From contig NC_006396.1 of NCBI RefSeq assembly GCF_000011085.1, positions 558,001 through 622,000 on the forward strand: a stretch of DNA of 64,000 nt. The letters are read 5' to 3'. Positions 8,204-16,282 of the stretch are shown here, piece by piece. Source of the stretch: Haloarcula marismortui ATCC 43049. GTDB lineage: Archaea; Halobacteriota; Halobacteria; Halobacteriales; Haloarculaceae. The stretch's first letter is position 1, and each line of letters starts with the position of its first letter. Made by a program: the position numbers and the translations under genes. The notes under the pieces are model-generated. The model saw only the letters and a program-made list of their open reading frames with translations, was not told the DNA's origin and ran no database searches.

Positions 8204-9181
8204 TTACATGTAGCCGAGGTCGCGCAGGCGCTCCATCAGGTCTTCCTTGTCCTGGGCGCGGCCGGCGCGCTCGGTCGTGTTCTCCATGTCTTGCAGCCAG
8301 GCGGGCTCCTCGGCGGACTTGTCAGTGCTGACCTCGCTCCCGAGCGAGCGGAACCCGGCGAAGTACTTCGGCGAGACCGGCACATCTTCCTTCTCGATAC
8401 CCTCAGGCAGGTCGTCCTGCCCCTGCGGGACGTAGCCCTCGTCCGGGTAGCCCTCGACTGTGTCCGGGACGACGAAGTTCCAGAAGGCTTCCCACACGTC
8501 GGCTTCCGCGAACTGGAGAATCGACTGGATGCGGTCGTGCGGCGGGTAGATGTCCGGGTCGTGACGCGGCGAGAAGAACGTCTCGTCGGCACGGGACTCC
8601 TGCTCGTCCCAGCGGATGCCGGAGAGGATGCCGTCGACGTCGTGCTCCTCGATAGTGTCGTTGAGCGCCACCGTCTTCAGGAGGTGGTTGCCGACGTAGG
8701 TGTCGAGCAGGAACGGAAACGTGTCCTCCTCGTATTCGAGGATGTTCCGAATGTGGTGCTGGTTGTGCTCGGAGAGTTCGTCGACGGGGATGTCGTCGCC
8801 CGGTTCGAGACCGTTCTCGTCGACATAGTTCCCCACGTCTTCGTTGCGAGCCCAGATGACATCGAGGTCCCACTCGTCGGCCCAGTGTTCGACAAAGTCG
8901 ATGAGTTCGTCGAAGTGCTGGTAGTGGTCGATGAAGACAACCGGCGGTACTTCGAGGTCAAAGCGCTCGGCGACTTCCTTGACGAAGTACAGCGTCAGCG
9001 TCGAGTCCTTGCCGCCGGTCCACATCACGACAGGGTTCTCGTATTCTTCGAGGCCAGTCTTCGTGACCTCGATAGCCTTCTCGATCTTGTGGTTGACAGT
9101 TGGGTACTCAGCGGGGTCTTCGCCTTCCCCGTCAGTGTAATCAACGTCCAGATAGTCCGGGAACTCTGCTGATTCGGACAT
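8204..9181 (-). CDS. PAPS-reductase-family (PP-loop) protein
   Basis: A 325-residue protein of the phosphoadenosine-phosphosulfate reductase / adenine nucleotide alpha-hydrolase superfamily. The PP-loop WTGGKDSTLTLYF near residue 67 binds the pyrophosphate of ATP or PAPS, and FIDHYQHFDELIDF follows at the usual distance. The C-terminal Cys-bearing catalytic tail of true PAPS reductases is not visible; the protein ends in RLRDLGYM. It may therefore be an ATP-pyrophosphatase acting in sulfur or nucleotide modification rather than sulfate reduction. I chose the ATG at 9181 because the frame before it is a low-complexity AT-rich promoter region. It is divergent from the SpoIIM-like gene. Confidence 0.8.
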   Translation of the reverse strand: MSESAEFPDYLDVDYTDGEGEDPAEYPTVNHKIEKAIEVTKTGLEEYENPVVMWTGGKDSTLTLYFVKEVAERFDLEVPPVVFIDHYQHFDELIDFVEHWADEWDLDVIWARNEDVGNYVDENGLEPGDDIPVDELSEHNQHHIRNILEYEEDTFPFLLDTYVGNHLLKTVALNDTIEEHDVDGILSGIRWDEQESRADETFFSPRHDPDIYPPHDRIQSILQFAEADVWEAFWNFVVPDTVEGYPDEGYVPQGQDDLPEGIEKEDVPVSPKYFAGFRSLGSEVSTDKSAEEPAWLQDMENTTERAGRAQDKEDLMERLRDLGYM

Positions 9182-9314
9182 AGTGTAATGAGATATAATT
9201 ACGAATGCCAAGTACTTTTTGGATGATAGACAGGTGTGTGAGACGGTGGCAAATAAAATTGCGGACACCCGGTAGGTCACTCGGGTTTTTTGGTGCCGGT
9301 CCGAAAGGTATGGT

Positions 9315-9932
9315 ATGGACGACCGCCCAAGCCTCCCAGCCCGTCTCTTTCACCGCTGGCTGTTGCACTATGTCCCCGTGGCCGCGTTGATACTGGTAGT
9401 CAGTGTCCTGCTCGGCTACGGACTCGGCAGCCAGATCCCCGCTGAATGGCTCCAGAACCCCGGAACGACCGGCGATACTCCCTTTATGCCGGCAGAGCTG
9501 ACGACGCTTTCGCTAACAATTAACAACCTCGGCGCACTGCTCGTGATGGCACTCGGTGCTATCTCGCTCGGTTCGATGACGGTGCTCTCGCTCGTCTTGA
9601 ACGGCCTGCTCATCGGCGTCGTCGTCGGCATCGCACTCAAGCAGGTCTCACCCGTCGTCGTTGCCGCGCTTATTGTCCCGCACGGCTTCATCGAGATCCC
9701 TGCACTGCTTATTGTCGCCGCCGTCGGGCTCCGGTTCGGGTGGCACACAATCCAGTACATCCGCGGCCGCACGAACGAGCTAGTCACTGGACAGGATATC
9801 CGGGAAGCCGGATGGCTGCTTGCGACGGCTGCCGTGCTCATCGTGATTGCGGCCTACATCGAAGCAAACCTCACCATCGAAGTTGCGTCACGGTTTACAG
9901 ATACCGACCTCTCAGGCATTACACCAGCATAG
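9315..9932 (+). CDS. Stage II sporulation protein M-like (DUF95) membrane protein
   Basis: A 205-residue integral membrane protein with about five hydrophobic segments. It carries the SpoIIM/DUF95 pattern: NNLGALLVMALGAISLGSMT, then LNGLLIGVVVG, then the signature VPHGFIEIPALLI, with conserved Pro-His-Gly and Glu. In bacteria SpoIIM helps drive engulfment; archaea do not sporulate, and the archaeal homologues are unassigned membrane proteins, often near transporters. Here it is a single gene, divergent from the PAPS-reductase-like gene and convergent with an acidic hypothetical gene. The family call is firm, the function is not. Confidence 0.85.
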   Translation: MDDRPSLPARLFHRWLLHYVPVAALILVVSVLLGYGLGSQIPAEWLQNPGTTGDTPFMPAELTTLSLTINNLGALLVMALGAISLGSMTVLSLVLNGLLIGVVVGIALKQVSPVVVAALIVPHGFIEIPALLIVAAVGLRFGWHTIQYIRGRTNELVTGQDIREAGWLLATAAVLIVIAAYIEANLTIEVASRFTDTDLSGITPA

Positions 9933-10013
9933 CGGCTTGGATTGTCGGCTACACAGTGTTGAGCTGCGGCTCGAGAAAATTGAATCCGTGACTGGACGCT
10001 GTGACAGACCGCG

Positions 10014-10616
10014 TTACGAGATGAACTCGTTGTCGCGCCAGTTGACGCCCTCTTCTTCCTCGCCGTCGCGAGGTTCCTCTGCAACGTTGATCGCGGCAGG
10101 TCGTTCCTCCCCATCGACAATCCGAACAGCCGTTAGTTCCTCGTCAACCGCGGCAATCGCCGTCAGCGTGCCCTTTTCAGCGACTTTCGCGACCTCACAC
10201 AGGACCTCGAACATCGCGTACTGGAGTGCAGTATTCTGGAGCACGGTCTCGCGGTCGCCCTTGAAGCAGGCGTACTCGACGAGCTCGGACTCGATCTCTT
10301 CTTCTTCCTCCTCGAGTGCGCCCCACTGGGGGCCACCGCCGGCGCTTCCGGTGCTCGCGGCCCCGGGCGGCCCCATCTCGTCGGGGTCCTCCTCGTACAC
10401 CCGGTTCTCCGTGACGCTCGCCTTGAGCTGGGCCGTCGGGGTGTACTTGCTCATGGAGTCGTCTTTGGCGACGGCGCTGACGATTAGCGTATTATTTCGA
10501 CGGGTGATGTCGATGTCAGCGATTTCAGGTGGAAGGTCCGGATCCTCGAAGAAATCGTATGCGTCTTCCAGTGGCAGTTCAAGTGTCGAGTGAAGTCTGT
10601 ATACGCGGCTGGTCAT
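10014..10616 (-). CDS. Acidic haloarchaeal protein of unknown function
   Basis: A 200-residue hypothetical protein starting MTSRVYRLHST at the ATG at 10616. The first about 85 residues look like a folded alpha/beta domain (LPLEDAYDFFEDPDLPPEIADI followed by strands). A Gly/Ala/Pro-rich linker with a run of Glu (EEEEEEIESE) follows, then a helical region LQYAMFEVLCEVAKVAEKG. No signal peptide or membrane segment is seen. I recognise the overall look as a conserved halobacterial hypothetical but cannot name a family with certainty. It is a single gene, convergent with the SpoIIM-like gene and in line with the ferredoxin gene. Confidence 0.75.
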   Translation of the reverse strand: MTSRVYRLHSTLELPLEDAYDFFEDPDLPPEIADIDITRRNNTLIVSAVAKDDSMSKYTPTAQLKASVTENRVYEEDPDEMGPPGAASTGSAGGGPQWGALEEEEEEIESELVEYACFKGDRETVLQNTALQYAMFEVLCEVAKVAEKGTLTAIAAVDEELTAVRIVDGEERPAAINVAEEPRDGEEEEGVNWRDNEFIS

Positions 10617-10811
10617 GGTTGGGGAAGCGTGTATCAGTCGTCGAAGGCCGTCCGCTGACGCTGTAGTCATCACTCTATAGGAGCCACTTGCTTATATGAC
10701 CTGTCCTTCATTCGCGGTTTGACCGCTCTATATCAGGCCAGATCTGAGGCGTATGTTAAAGGTATTTACAGACCATCTAGCAAGCCATATGTTAGTGGTA
10801 TCCAGTTCCTA

Positions 10812-11144
10812 CTAGTCGTCCGCAGGTGTGGGGTCGCCGTCCTCTGGACTGACATCCCCTTCAATACTGGGCGGGTACTTTCCACGGTCAAGTTTCAGGT
10901 CCGACTGTGGGCGCGCCATGCAGGTCAGTGCGTAGTTCTCCCGTTCCCGGTCGGTCAGTCCACGGGCAGCAGGCTGGGTGACCGACCCCTCAACGATTTC
11001 CGCCGAACAGGCCAAGCACATCCCCACACGGCAGGAGTACTCCTGTGCGATACCCTCCTCGATACACCGCGAGAGAATCGTCTCCTTCTCAGAGACGGTG
11101 ATCTCCTCGCCCGTCCCCACAAATGTCACCGTATGCTCGGTCAT
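10812..11144 (-). CDS. 2Fe-2S ferredoxin
   Basis: A 110-residue plant-type ferredoxin carrying a single 2Fe-2S cluster. The cluster ligands appear as EYSCRVGMCLACSAEI, giving C-x4-C-x2-C, and a fourth Cys in LTCMARPQSD. It would act as a soluble one-electron carrier in the cytoplasm. It lacks the large acidic insertion of the main halophilic ferredoxin, so it is a second, smaller type. The start at 11144 is supported by a GATAAAG TATA element at about 11176-11182 on this strand, roughly 35 bases upstream. It is divergent from the geranylgeranyl reductase gene, itself an electron-requiring enzyme; a functional link is only suggested by position. Confidence 0.93.
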   Translation of the reverse strand: MTEHTVTFVGTGEEITVSEKETILSRCIEEGIAQEYSCRVGMCLACSAEIVEGSVTQPAARGLTDRERENYALTCMARPQSDLKLDRGKYPPSIEGDVSPEDGDPTPADD

Positions 11145-11329
11145 ATTCGGCCTTTTGATACCCCCCAGCAAAACTCTTTATCACCGCCGCCCCGGAGCGA
11201 AACGGACTGCTATCGGTCAATGCTGTACCGAGCACCCGCAGTCGGCCGTTCATCTCGAAAGATTGTTCTAGCAGTCCGTCTGAAACCCGTAGCGGAATAA
11301 TTTTCTCTCTCCGGGCAGGACGAGAGTGC

Positions 11330-12748
11330 ATGACCACACACCAGGACGGCAACGCCGACGGTGCGTCGGCGACGGCACGGACCGTGTCCTTGGACGTTGT
11401 CGTCGTCGGGGCCGGGACATCCGGCTGTTACGCCGCTGCGACCGTCGCAGATGCGGGCTACGACGTCGTCATCGTAGAGCGCAAAGACGAAACCGAGGCC
11501 GGCCACATCGCCTGCGGGGACGCACTAAAAGGAGCCAGCGACTTCCCCGATGCGATCCCGAAGTCCCAGCTCGAACCGGCGTTTACCAACACGGATGTCG
11601 ACCACGGCCGGTTCGAGATCCCACAGGAGGACACCGTTCTCGAAATCCCTGTCCCGGGCGAACTCGCCGTCATCGACCGCTGGGAGTACGGTCGCTGTCT
11701 CATCGAAGGCGCAAACGACAGCGGTGTGGAGTTCCACTACGATACGGTGGTTCAGGACGTGTTACAGGACGATAGTGGCCGTGTGACCGGCGTGAAAGCC
11801 ATGCGGAAAGGCGACCCTGTCACATACGAGGGTGACATGGTCATCGATGGGGCCGGCGCGCTGTCGATTCTGCAGGACAAGACCGACCTCGAAGCCGCGA
11901 CCTTCGATACAAACGTCCAGTACTCGCAGTTTTGCTCGGCATACCGCGAGATAATCGAAGTCGACGAACCGGTAGAATGGGACGACGCGCTCGTGTTCAA
12001 GCCGACCGAGCGCTCCGCCGGCTACCTCTGGTACTTCCCGCGCACGGACACGGAAATCAACGCCGGCCTCGGCTTCCAGATGAACGAGGAGCCGATGGAA
12101 CTGGTCGACGACCTCAAACGCGACCTTCAGGGCCGAAGCGAGTTCGAGGGCGCAGAGGTACAGGATAAACTCGGCGCTGCACTGCCGACGCGCCGGCCGT
12201 ACGATTCCGCTGTTGCGCCCGGATTCATGGCCGTTGGCGATGCTGCCGGACACGTCAACCCGACGACCGGCGGCGGTATTGCTGGGGCGGCCTACGCTGG
12301 GACCTACGCCGCTGAGCAGGCTATCGAGGCTATCGAAGCCGGACGGACAGACGACGAAGCCGCCCTCTGGGAGTACAACGAGCGCGTGATGGACCACTTC
12401 GGCGCCCGGTATGCGGCGCTTGACGTATACAACATCTTCACCACCGCTTACGACGTCGACGACCTGATGGCGCTGCTGGCCGCGCTGCCCGGCGAAAAGC
12501 TCGCCGAAGCGCTGTACGGCGGTTCGACCAGTATCGGGCTCGGACTCAAACTCAAGATGGCCGTCAAGAGCATCGGCCACCTCGGGACTATCCGGGACCT
12601 CTACCAGACGAAAAAGGCCGCCGACCGGCTGCTGGAGCATTACGAATCCTACCCCAGCGACCGTAGCGGCTTCGAGGCCTGGCAACGTGAACGTGATTCG
12701 ATTATGGACGATATCTACGAGGTCACCGGCGCAGAGCCGAAGTACTGA
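11330..12748 (+). CDS. Geranylgeranyl reductase family flavoprotein
   Basis: A 472-residue FAD enzyme of the geranylgeranyl reductase family, which saturates the isoprenoid chains of archaeal ether lipids or related prenyl groups. The dinucleotide-binding motif VVVVGAGTSGCYAA lies near residue 25, ending in VIVERK. A second FAD contact, FMAVGDAAGHVNPTTGGGI, appears near residue 303, with the typical GDAAG. The family Cys-bearing segment AGHIACGDALKG near residue 60 matches the catalytic loop of the archaeal enzymes. Length is slightly long because of an about 15-residue N-terminal acidic extension. Halobacteria have several paralogues, so chain specificity is not assigned. Confidence 0.88.
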   Translation: MTTHQDGNADGASATARTVSLDVVVVGAGTSGCYAAATVADAGYDVVIVERKDETEAGHIACGDALKGASDFPDAIPKSQLEPAFTNTDVDHGRFEIPQEDTVLEIPVPGELAVIDRWEYGRCLIEGANDSGVEFHYDTVVQDVLQDDSGRVTGVKAMRKGDPVTYEGDMVIDGAGALSILQDKTDLEAATFDTNVQYSQFCSAYREIIEVDEPVEWDDALVFKPTERSAGYLWYFPRTDTEINAGLGFQMNEEPMELVDDLKRDLQGRSEFEGAEVQDKLGAALPTRRPYDSAVAPGFMAVGDAAGHVNPTTGGGIAGAAYAGTYAAEQAIEAIEAGRTDDEAALWEYNERVMDHFGARYAALDVYNIFTTAYDVDDLMALLAALPGEKLAEALYGGSTSIGLGLKLKMAVKSIGHLGTIRDLYQTKKAADRLLEHYESYPSDRSGFEAWQRERDSIMDDIYEVTGAEPKY

Positions 12749-12876
12749 GTCGGTGGCTCGTTGCGTTTTCGGCTGATTCTGATATACTGGTCCTGTTGTC
12801 AGCGGCGGAACTATCGTTTTTGACGGCAATCTGGATAGTGGTTGATTAATTCGTAAACTATAGTTTTGAACAACAA

Positions 12877-12886
12877 GTTTTATTAT
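12877..12886 (+). promoter_or_regulatory. TATA box for the pilin transcript
   Basis: GTTTTATTAT lies in a markedly AT-rich stretch. Transcription would start about 25 bases downstream, near 12906, which is the ATG of a short upstream reading frame and not of the pilin itself. The pilin message would then have an about 83-base leader. Confidence 0.55.
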
Positions 12887-12905
12887 CTAACAACATGATA
12901 TCAAA

Positions 12906-12995
12906 ATGAAGTCACACTGGGGTCGGTCGACCGGGGGGTCACCGAGACGGCGACAGCGTGTCGACCGTCGCCCAAGTGGGGGTCAATCATGCTAG
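12906..12995 (+). CDS. Possible 29-residue upstream reading frame overlapping the pilin start
   Basis: An ATG at 12906 opens a 29-codon frame, MKSHWGRSTGG followed by an Arg-rich stretch, that ends at TAG 12993-12995. The pilin ATG (12989-12991) lies inside its last codons, so stop and start overlap. The peptide is very basic, unlike the acidic haloarchaeal proteome. Because a TATA box lies about 25 bases before it, this ATG would sit at the 5' end of the mRNA and could be translated leaderlessly. It could be a coupling or attenuation peptide, or simply an unused frame in a structured leader. Codon evidence is too short to decide. Confidence 0.35.
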   Translation: MKSHWGRSTGGSPRRRQRVDRRPSGGQSC

Positions 12996-13441
12996 CACGC
13001 AGATTCAAATCCGACGATAGTGCAGTCTCACCAGTTGTGGGAGTTATACTAATGGTTGCAATAACGGTGCTGCTGGCGGCCACAGCAGCGACGTTCTTCT
13101 TAGATTTTGGCTCTGGGAGTCTCGGCCAAAACGCGCCACAGGCGGCGTTTACCTTCGATTATGAGTCTGGGAGTCCTGATAGCCTGACAATCGAACACCG
13201 GAGTGGTGACTCGATTCAGGCTGGAAATCTGTATATCACCGTTAGCGGTGCTTCAACCGCCAACGGACAGCACGATTTCACAAGTCTCAGTGGCGCGCCG
13301 GCGGCGGGTTCAAAAATCACGGCCGGGTCACGTGTGACGTTTTCGAAGGCGTCTGACCTCTCGGATGCGGCAGTTACGCTGAACTGGAAGTCGCCGGACA
13401 GCGGCAAATCTATTCAGCTTGCCAGCTGGGAGGCACCGTAG
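12989..13441 (+). CDS. Archaeal type IV pilin
   Basis: A 150-residue pilin precursor. The N-terminus has a short positive leader (MLARRFKSDDSA) and the hallmark hydrophobic stretch VSPVVGVILMVAITVLLAA, with the prepilin peptidase cleavage expected just before it. After the hydrophobic helix the chain is a polar Ser/Thr/Gly-rich beta domain with no further membrane segment. After processing by the archaeal prepilin peptidase it would assemble into adhesion pili or remain membrane-anchored. It is a lone gene with no pil motor genes nearby, as is common for haloarchaeal pilins. It is convergent with the M20 amidohydrolase gene, with 5 bases between them. Confidence 0.9.
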   Translation: MLARRFKSDDSAVSPVVGVILMVAITVLLAATAATFFLDFGSGSLGQNAPQAAFTFDYESGSPDSLTIEHRSGDSIQAGNLYITVSGASTANGQHDFTSLSGAPAAGSKITAGSRVTFSKASDLSDAAVTLNWKSPDSGKSIQLASWEAP

Positions 13442-13446
13442 CGTAT

Positions 13447-14718
13447 TCAGCCGCTCAGTTGGCTGATCGCTTCAGTGACGACATCGATACCGATAGTCAG
13501 CGAGTCTTCATCGATATCGAACAGGGGCGTGTGGTGGCCGCCGGGGTGGTCAGTCCCGATACCGACGAACGTCGCCGTTCCGCCGTGGTTCTGGACGCGG
13601 TCCATCAGGTAGGTTGCGTCCTCGCTTCCGCCGAGGTCGTCAGTCCGGAGGCGGCTGGTGACGCCGGGAACTGAGTCTGCCGCATCGTACACCACACCCG
13701 CGAGCGCATCGTCGCTCACCGCACTCGGCGCTTCTGCGGTCGTCTCGATAGCGACCTCGCAGTCGTGCATCTCGGCCGCGGACGACATGACGGTGTCTGC
13801 CCGCTCGCTCATGTACTCCTTGAGTGGCGTCGTTTCGCCGCGGACCTCGCCTTCCAGCGTCGCTTCTCCGGGGACAATATTCGTTGCTGTGCCGCCCTCG
13901 ACAACCCCGGCGTTGACACGCGTTGCGCCGTCACCGTGCCGGCGAATCGCATGGAGGTTCTGTACGGCGGTCGCCAGGGCCTGCACAGCGTCCCGTCCCT
14001 GTGCTGGATGCCCGCCAGCGTGCGCTGTCTCACCGGTGAAGGTCGCCTCAAACTGCCGAACGGCGAGGAAGCCGCCGACGCCGGCGACAATCTCTCCGGT
14101 CGGATGATCGAGACCGATGTGTATCGCCAGCAAGTGGTCCACGTCATCCAGATGTCCACTCTCGGCGACGGCCTTCCCGCCGCCGATGACCTCTTCGGCC
14201 GGCTGGAAGACGACTTTGAACGTCCCCTTGAAATCACTCTCTTTCACCGCCTCCAGCACGCCAAGGCCAATCGTCGCGTGGGCGTCGTGCCCGCAGGCGT
14301 GCATGTACCCCTCGTTTGTTGAACGGAACTCCTCCGTCGCTGGGGCGTGTGCCACACTGTCTGACTCCGTTATCGGTAGCGCATCGATGTCGACTCTGAG
14401 CGCGACGGTCGGTCCCTCGCCCTGTTCGAGCACAGCGAGAGCCCCAGTAAATCCTCCGGCGGCGGCCTCCAGCACGTCCTCGCGGGCACCGGCGTCACGG
14501 GCCTTCCGTTGCCAGTCTTCGAGTTCATCGTCGTCGGGGACTGCCATCCGCGCATCGCCGTCCACGACATTCCGACCAATATACAACTGGTCGACGCCGA
14601 TTCGCTCGATTTCCTCAGCGATGCGACTGGTAGTGTAGAACTCCCGCCACGCGGGTTCAGGGTAGCTGTGTAGGTCACGCCGGACGGACCTGCGCCGCTC
14701 CTGTTGGGCCTCGTTCAT
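13447..14718 (-). CDS. M20-family amidohydrolase (AbgA/IAA-amino-acid hydrolase type)
   Basis: A 423-residue metallo-amidohydrolase that cleaves the amide of an N-acylated amino acid or an aminobenzoyl-glutamate type substrate. Metal-binding marks include YMHACGHDAHATIG, the catalytic QPAEEV, and a C-terminal GTDHPGGHHTPLFD. An insertion domain around the ATFTGETAHAGGHPAQGRDA region is the usual lid and dimerisation domain. A TATA element CTTATAAG at 14742-14749 on this strand is about 27 bases before the ATG at 14718, which supports that start over the GTG at 14736. It is a single gene between the pilin and an S10-like gene. The natural substrate is unknown. Confidence 0.88.
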   Translation of the reverse strand: MNEAQQERRRSVRRDLHSYPEPAWREFYTTSRIAEEIERIGVDQLYIGRNVVDGDARMAVPDDDELEDWQRKARDAGAREDVLEAAAGGFTGALAVLEQGEGPTVALRVDIDALPITESDSVAHAPATEEFRSTNEGYMHACGHDAHATIGLGVLEAVKESDFKGTFKVVFQPAEEVIGGGKAVAESGHLDDVDHLLAIHIGLDHPTGEIVAGVGGFLAVRQFEATFTGETAHAGGHPAQGRDAVQALATAVQNLHAIRRHGDGATRVNAGVVEGGTATNIVPGEATLEGEVRGETTPLKEYMSERADTVMSSAAEMHDCEVAIETTAEAPSAVSDDALAGVVYDAADSVPGVTSRLRTDDLGGSEDATYLMDRVQNHGGTATFVGIGTDHPGGHHTPLFDIDEDSLTIGIDVVTEAISQLSG

Positions 14719-14773
14719 GTCGGCGAAACGGGTCACAGTTACTTATAAGAATCCACAGGAGCGGACGGCGGCC

Positions 14774-15106
14774 CTACGACCCGCTGCCGACCTGCGTCCG
14801 CTGTTCGACGCCGGCCTCAACGTGGATGGCATTCGGGAAAGTACGCTGGGTAACGTCCCGGGCGAACTCCTCGTACCCGACAATCTCTATGGTCCGAGTG
14901 TAGACGGTATGGGTCCAGGAGTCGAAGCGGCCACCGTCTGGTCCCAGCGATTTCGATTGTGGAATCCGCAACTCCTGAGGTTGCTTCGGGTGCGGGCCCT
15001 TGAGTTCAACTCCCTTCTGCTCGGCACTCTGTTTAATCTCTGTGACAGTGTCTTCGAGGCGGTGTCGGTCCCCACTGGTGAAAGTCAGCGTTGTGACGAA
15101 GGGCAT
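14774..15106 (-). CDS. Ribosomal protein uS10-like paralogue
   Basis: A 110-residue protein starting MPFVTTLTFTSGDRHRLEDT. It follows the uS10 fold order: first strand, helix VTEIKQSAEQKGVELKGP, then the loop HPKQPQELRIPQS, and a final strand TIEIVGYEEFARDV. It lies outside any ribosomal operon and differs from the normal S10 by a longer C-terminal tail ending in a Thr/Gln/Ser-rich stretch. It may be an S10-related RNA-binding protein rather than a ribosome component. I chose 15106 because the sequence before it is out of character. It is divergent from the Nudix gene. Confidence 0.75.
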   Translation of the reverse strand: MPFVTTLTFTSGDRHRLEDTVTEIKQSAEQKGVELKGPHPKQPQELRIPQSKSLGPDGGRFDSWTHTVYTRTIEIVGYEEFARDVTQRTFPNAIHVEAGVEQRTQVGSGS

Positions 15107-15201
15107 CTGTAGACGAACACTCAGCCGCGAGTGACAAAAGGCCATCTGTTTCCGTTGTGTCTCCGATATTCTCTTAAGTAGCGGTGTCATAAAATCCGAT
15201 A

Positions 15202-15633
15202 ATGATAGAGGCCACGAGCGCGGGAGCCATCCTCTTTCGCGATACGCGTGGCCGGCGGGAGTACCTCCTGCTCAAGAGCCGACCCGGCGATTGGGAATTC
15301 CCCAAGGGCGGCGTTGAGGGCGAGGAAGAACTCCAGCAGACCGCCATACGCGAAGTGAAAGAGGAGGCCGGTATCGGCGATTTCCGGCTTTTAGACGGGT
15401 TCCGCGAAGACTACGACTACGTGTTCGAGGCGAACGGCAACACCATCCACAAGACGGTCCACCTGTTCGTCGCGAAATCGTTCGAAGCGTCAGCTGAACT
15501 GTCCACAGAACACCGCGACCTGCAGTGGCGCGACTACGAGCAGGCCATCAACACGGTCACGCAGGACGGCCCCCGCGAGATACTCGAACAGGCACACGGG
15601 TTCCTCGACGAACGAACGGACGACGAGGAATAG
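15202..15633 (+). CDS. Nudix hydrolase, diadenosine tetraphosphatase-like
   Basis: A 143-residue Nudix enzyme. The Nudix box runs from Gly-Gly-Val-Glu-Gly to REVKEEAGI at about residues 35-57 and fits Gx5Ex7REUxEExGU exactly, giving the Mg-binding helix. The N-terminal SAGAILFRDTRGRREYLLLKS and KGGVEGEEE resemble archaeal bis(5'-nucleosyl)-tetraphosphatases, which clear dinucleoside polyphosphates. The start is supported by TTAAGTAG at 15172-15180, about 27 bases upstream, implying a leaderless message. It is a single gene, divergent from the S10-like gene. The exact nucleotide substrate is inferred only. Confidence 0.88.
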   Translation: MIEATSAGAILFRDTRGRREYLLLKSRPGDWEFPKGGVEGEEELQQTAIREVKEEAGIGDFRLLDGFREDYDYVFEANGNTIHKTVHLFVAKSFEASAELSTEHRDLQWRDYEQAINTVTQDGPREILEQAHGFLDERTDDEE

Positions 15634-15656
15634 CGGAAGCCGAGGGAACTCGTTTG

Positions 15657-16028
15657 TCAGACCGCGACGCCGGCGAGTAGCAGCGCTACTACCGTCGCGT
15701 TGCCCATGCCGACCACGAAGCTTCCGACCACAGCGGCAAAGATGATGAATAGCACCGGAATCCCCAGCAGTGCGAGCGCGATGATGATTTTCGCGCCTGT
15801 TTCCCCGCCGAGTTCGACCGCGACGATGCCGAGAATTCCGACAAGGATGACCGCCCACGCCTCCCAGGCCCCCTGTTCCCGGGCGCTGCCGTTGGACGTT
15901 TTGATGTAGAAGTAAGCGGGAACGGCGAGTCCAATTGGGAACGTCAACACCGCGACGATGCCTGCCGCGATCCACTGTAGCGTCGTGTACTGGTCAAATA
16001 TCCCATTACTCCCGGCCCCAGCGCTCAT
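15657..16028 (-). CDS. Small membrane protein of unknown function
   Basis: A 123-residue protein with four likely hydrophobic segments: TLQWIAAGIVAVLTFPIGLA, an AVILVGILGIVAVEL segment, ALALLGIPVLFIIFAAVVGS, and a C-terminal VVALLLAGVAV. The N-terminus (MSAGAGSNGIFDQY) is polar with no signal cleavage site. I recognise no family. It is convergent with the Nudix gene and divergent from the DUF5787 gene across a 254-base spacer. Overlapping frames exist on other strands, but the regular hydrophobic pattern favours this one. Confidence 0.7.
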   Translation of the reverse strand: MSAGAGSNGIFDQYTTLQWIAAGIVAVLTFPIGLAVPAYFYIKTSNGSAREQGAWEAWAVILVGILGIVAVELGGETGAKIIIALALLGIPVLFIIFAAVVGSFVVGMGNATVVALLLAGVAV

Positions 16029-16282
16029 ACCGCACCCCCGTCGGCTTCGCTGGGCGCTCTATTCTCTGTCGGTCGGTACGCTGTAGCGGTACCAGCACTT
16101 TCTGGTGTGCTGTCTTCGGACCTGTGACGTATCATGTGTAACCGACGATTTGTTTCTGAAGGGATTACATAAATAATTGGGTTGTGTTACCGAACGAAAA
16201 CGGTCGCTGGAGGACCCCATCGCGGACGGAGGCCCCGGTGTCGTAACAAAGGGTTTTGGTCCGAACCCGACAACGACTGTTC

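Noticed and set aside
8120..9172. A 350-residue open frame on the plus strand
   Set aside because: Antisense to the PAPS-reductase-like gene; rich in Val and Leu runs caused by the complement of Asp/Glu codons.
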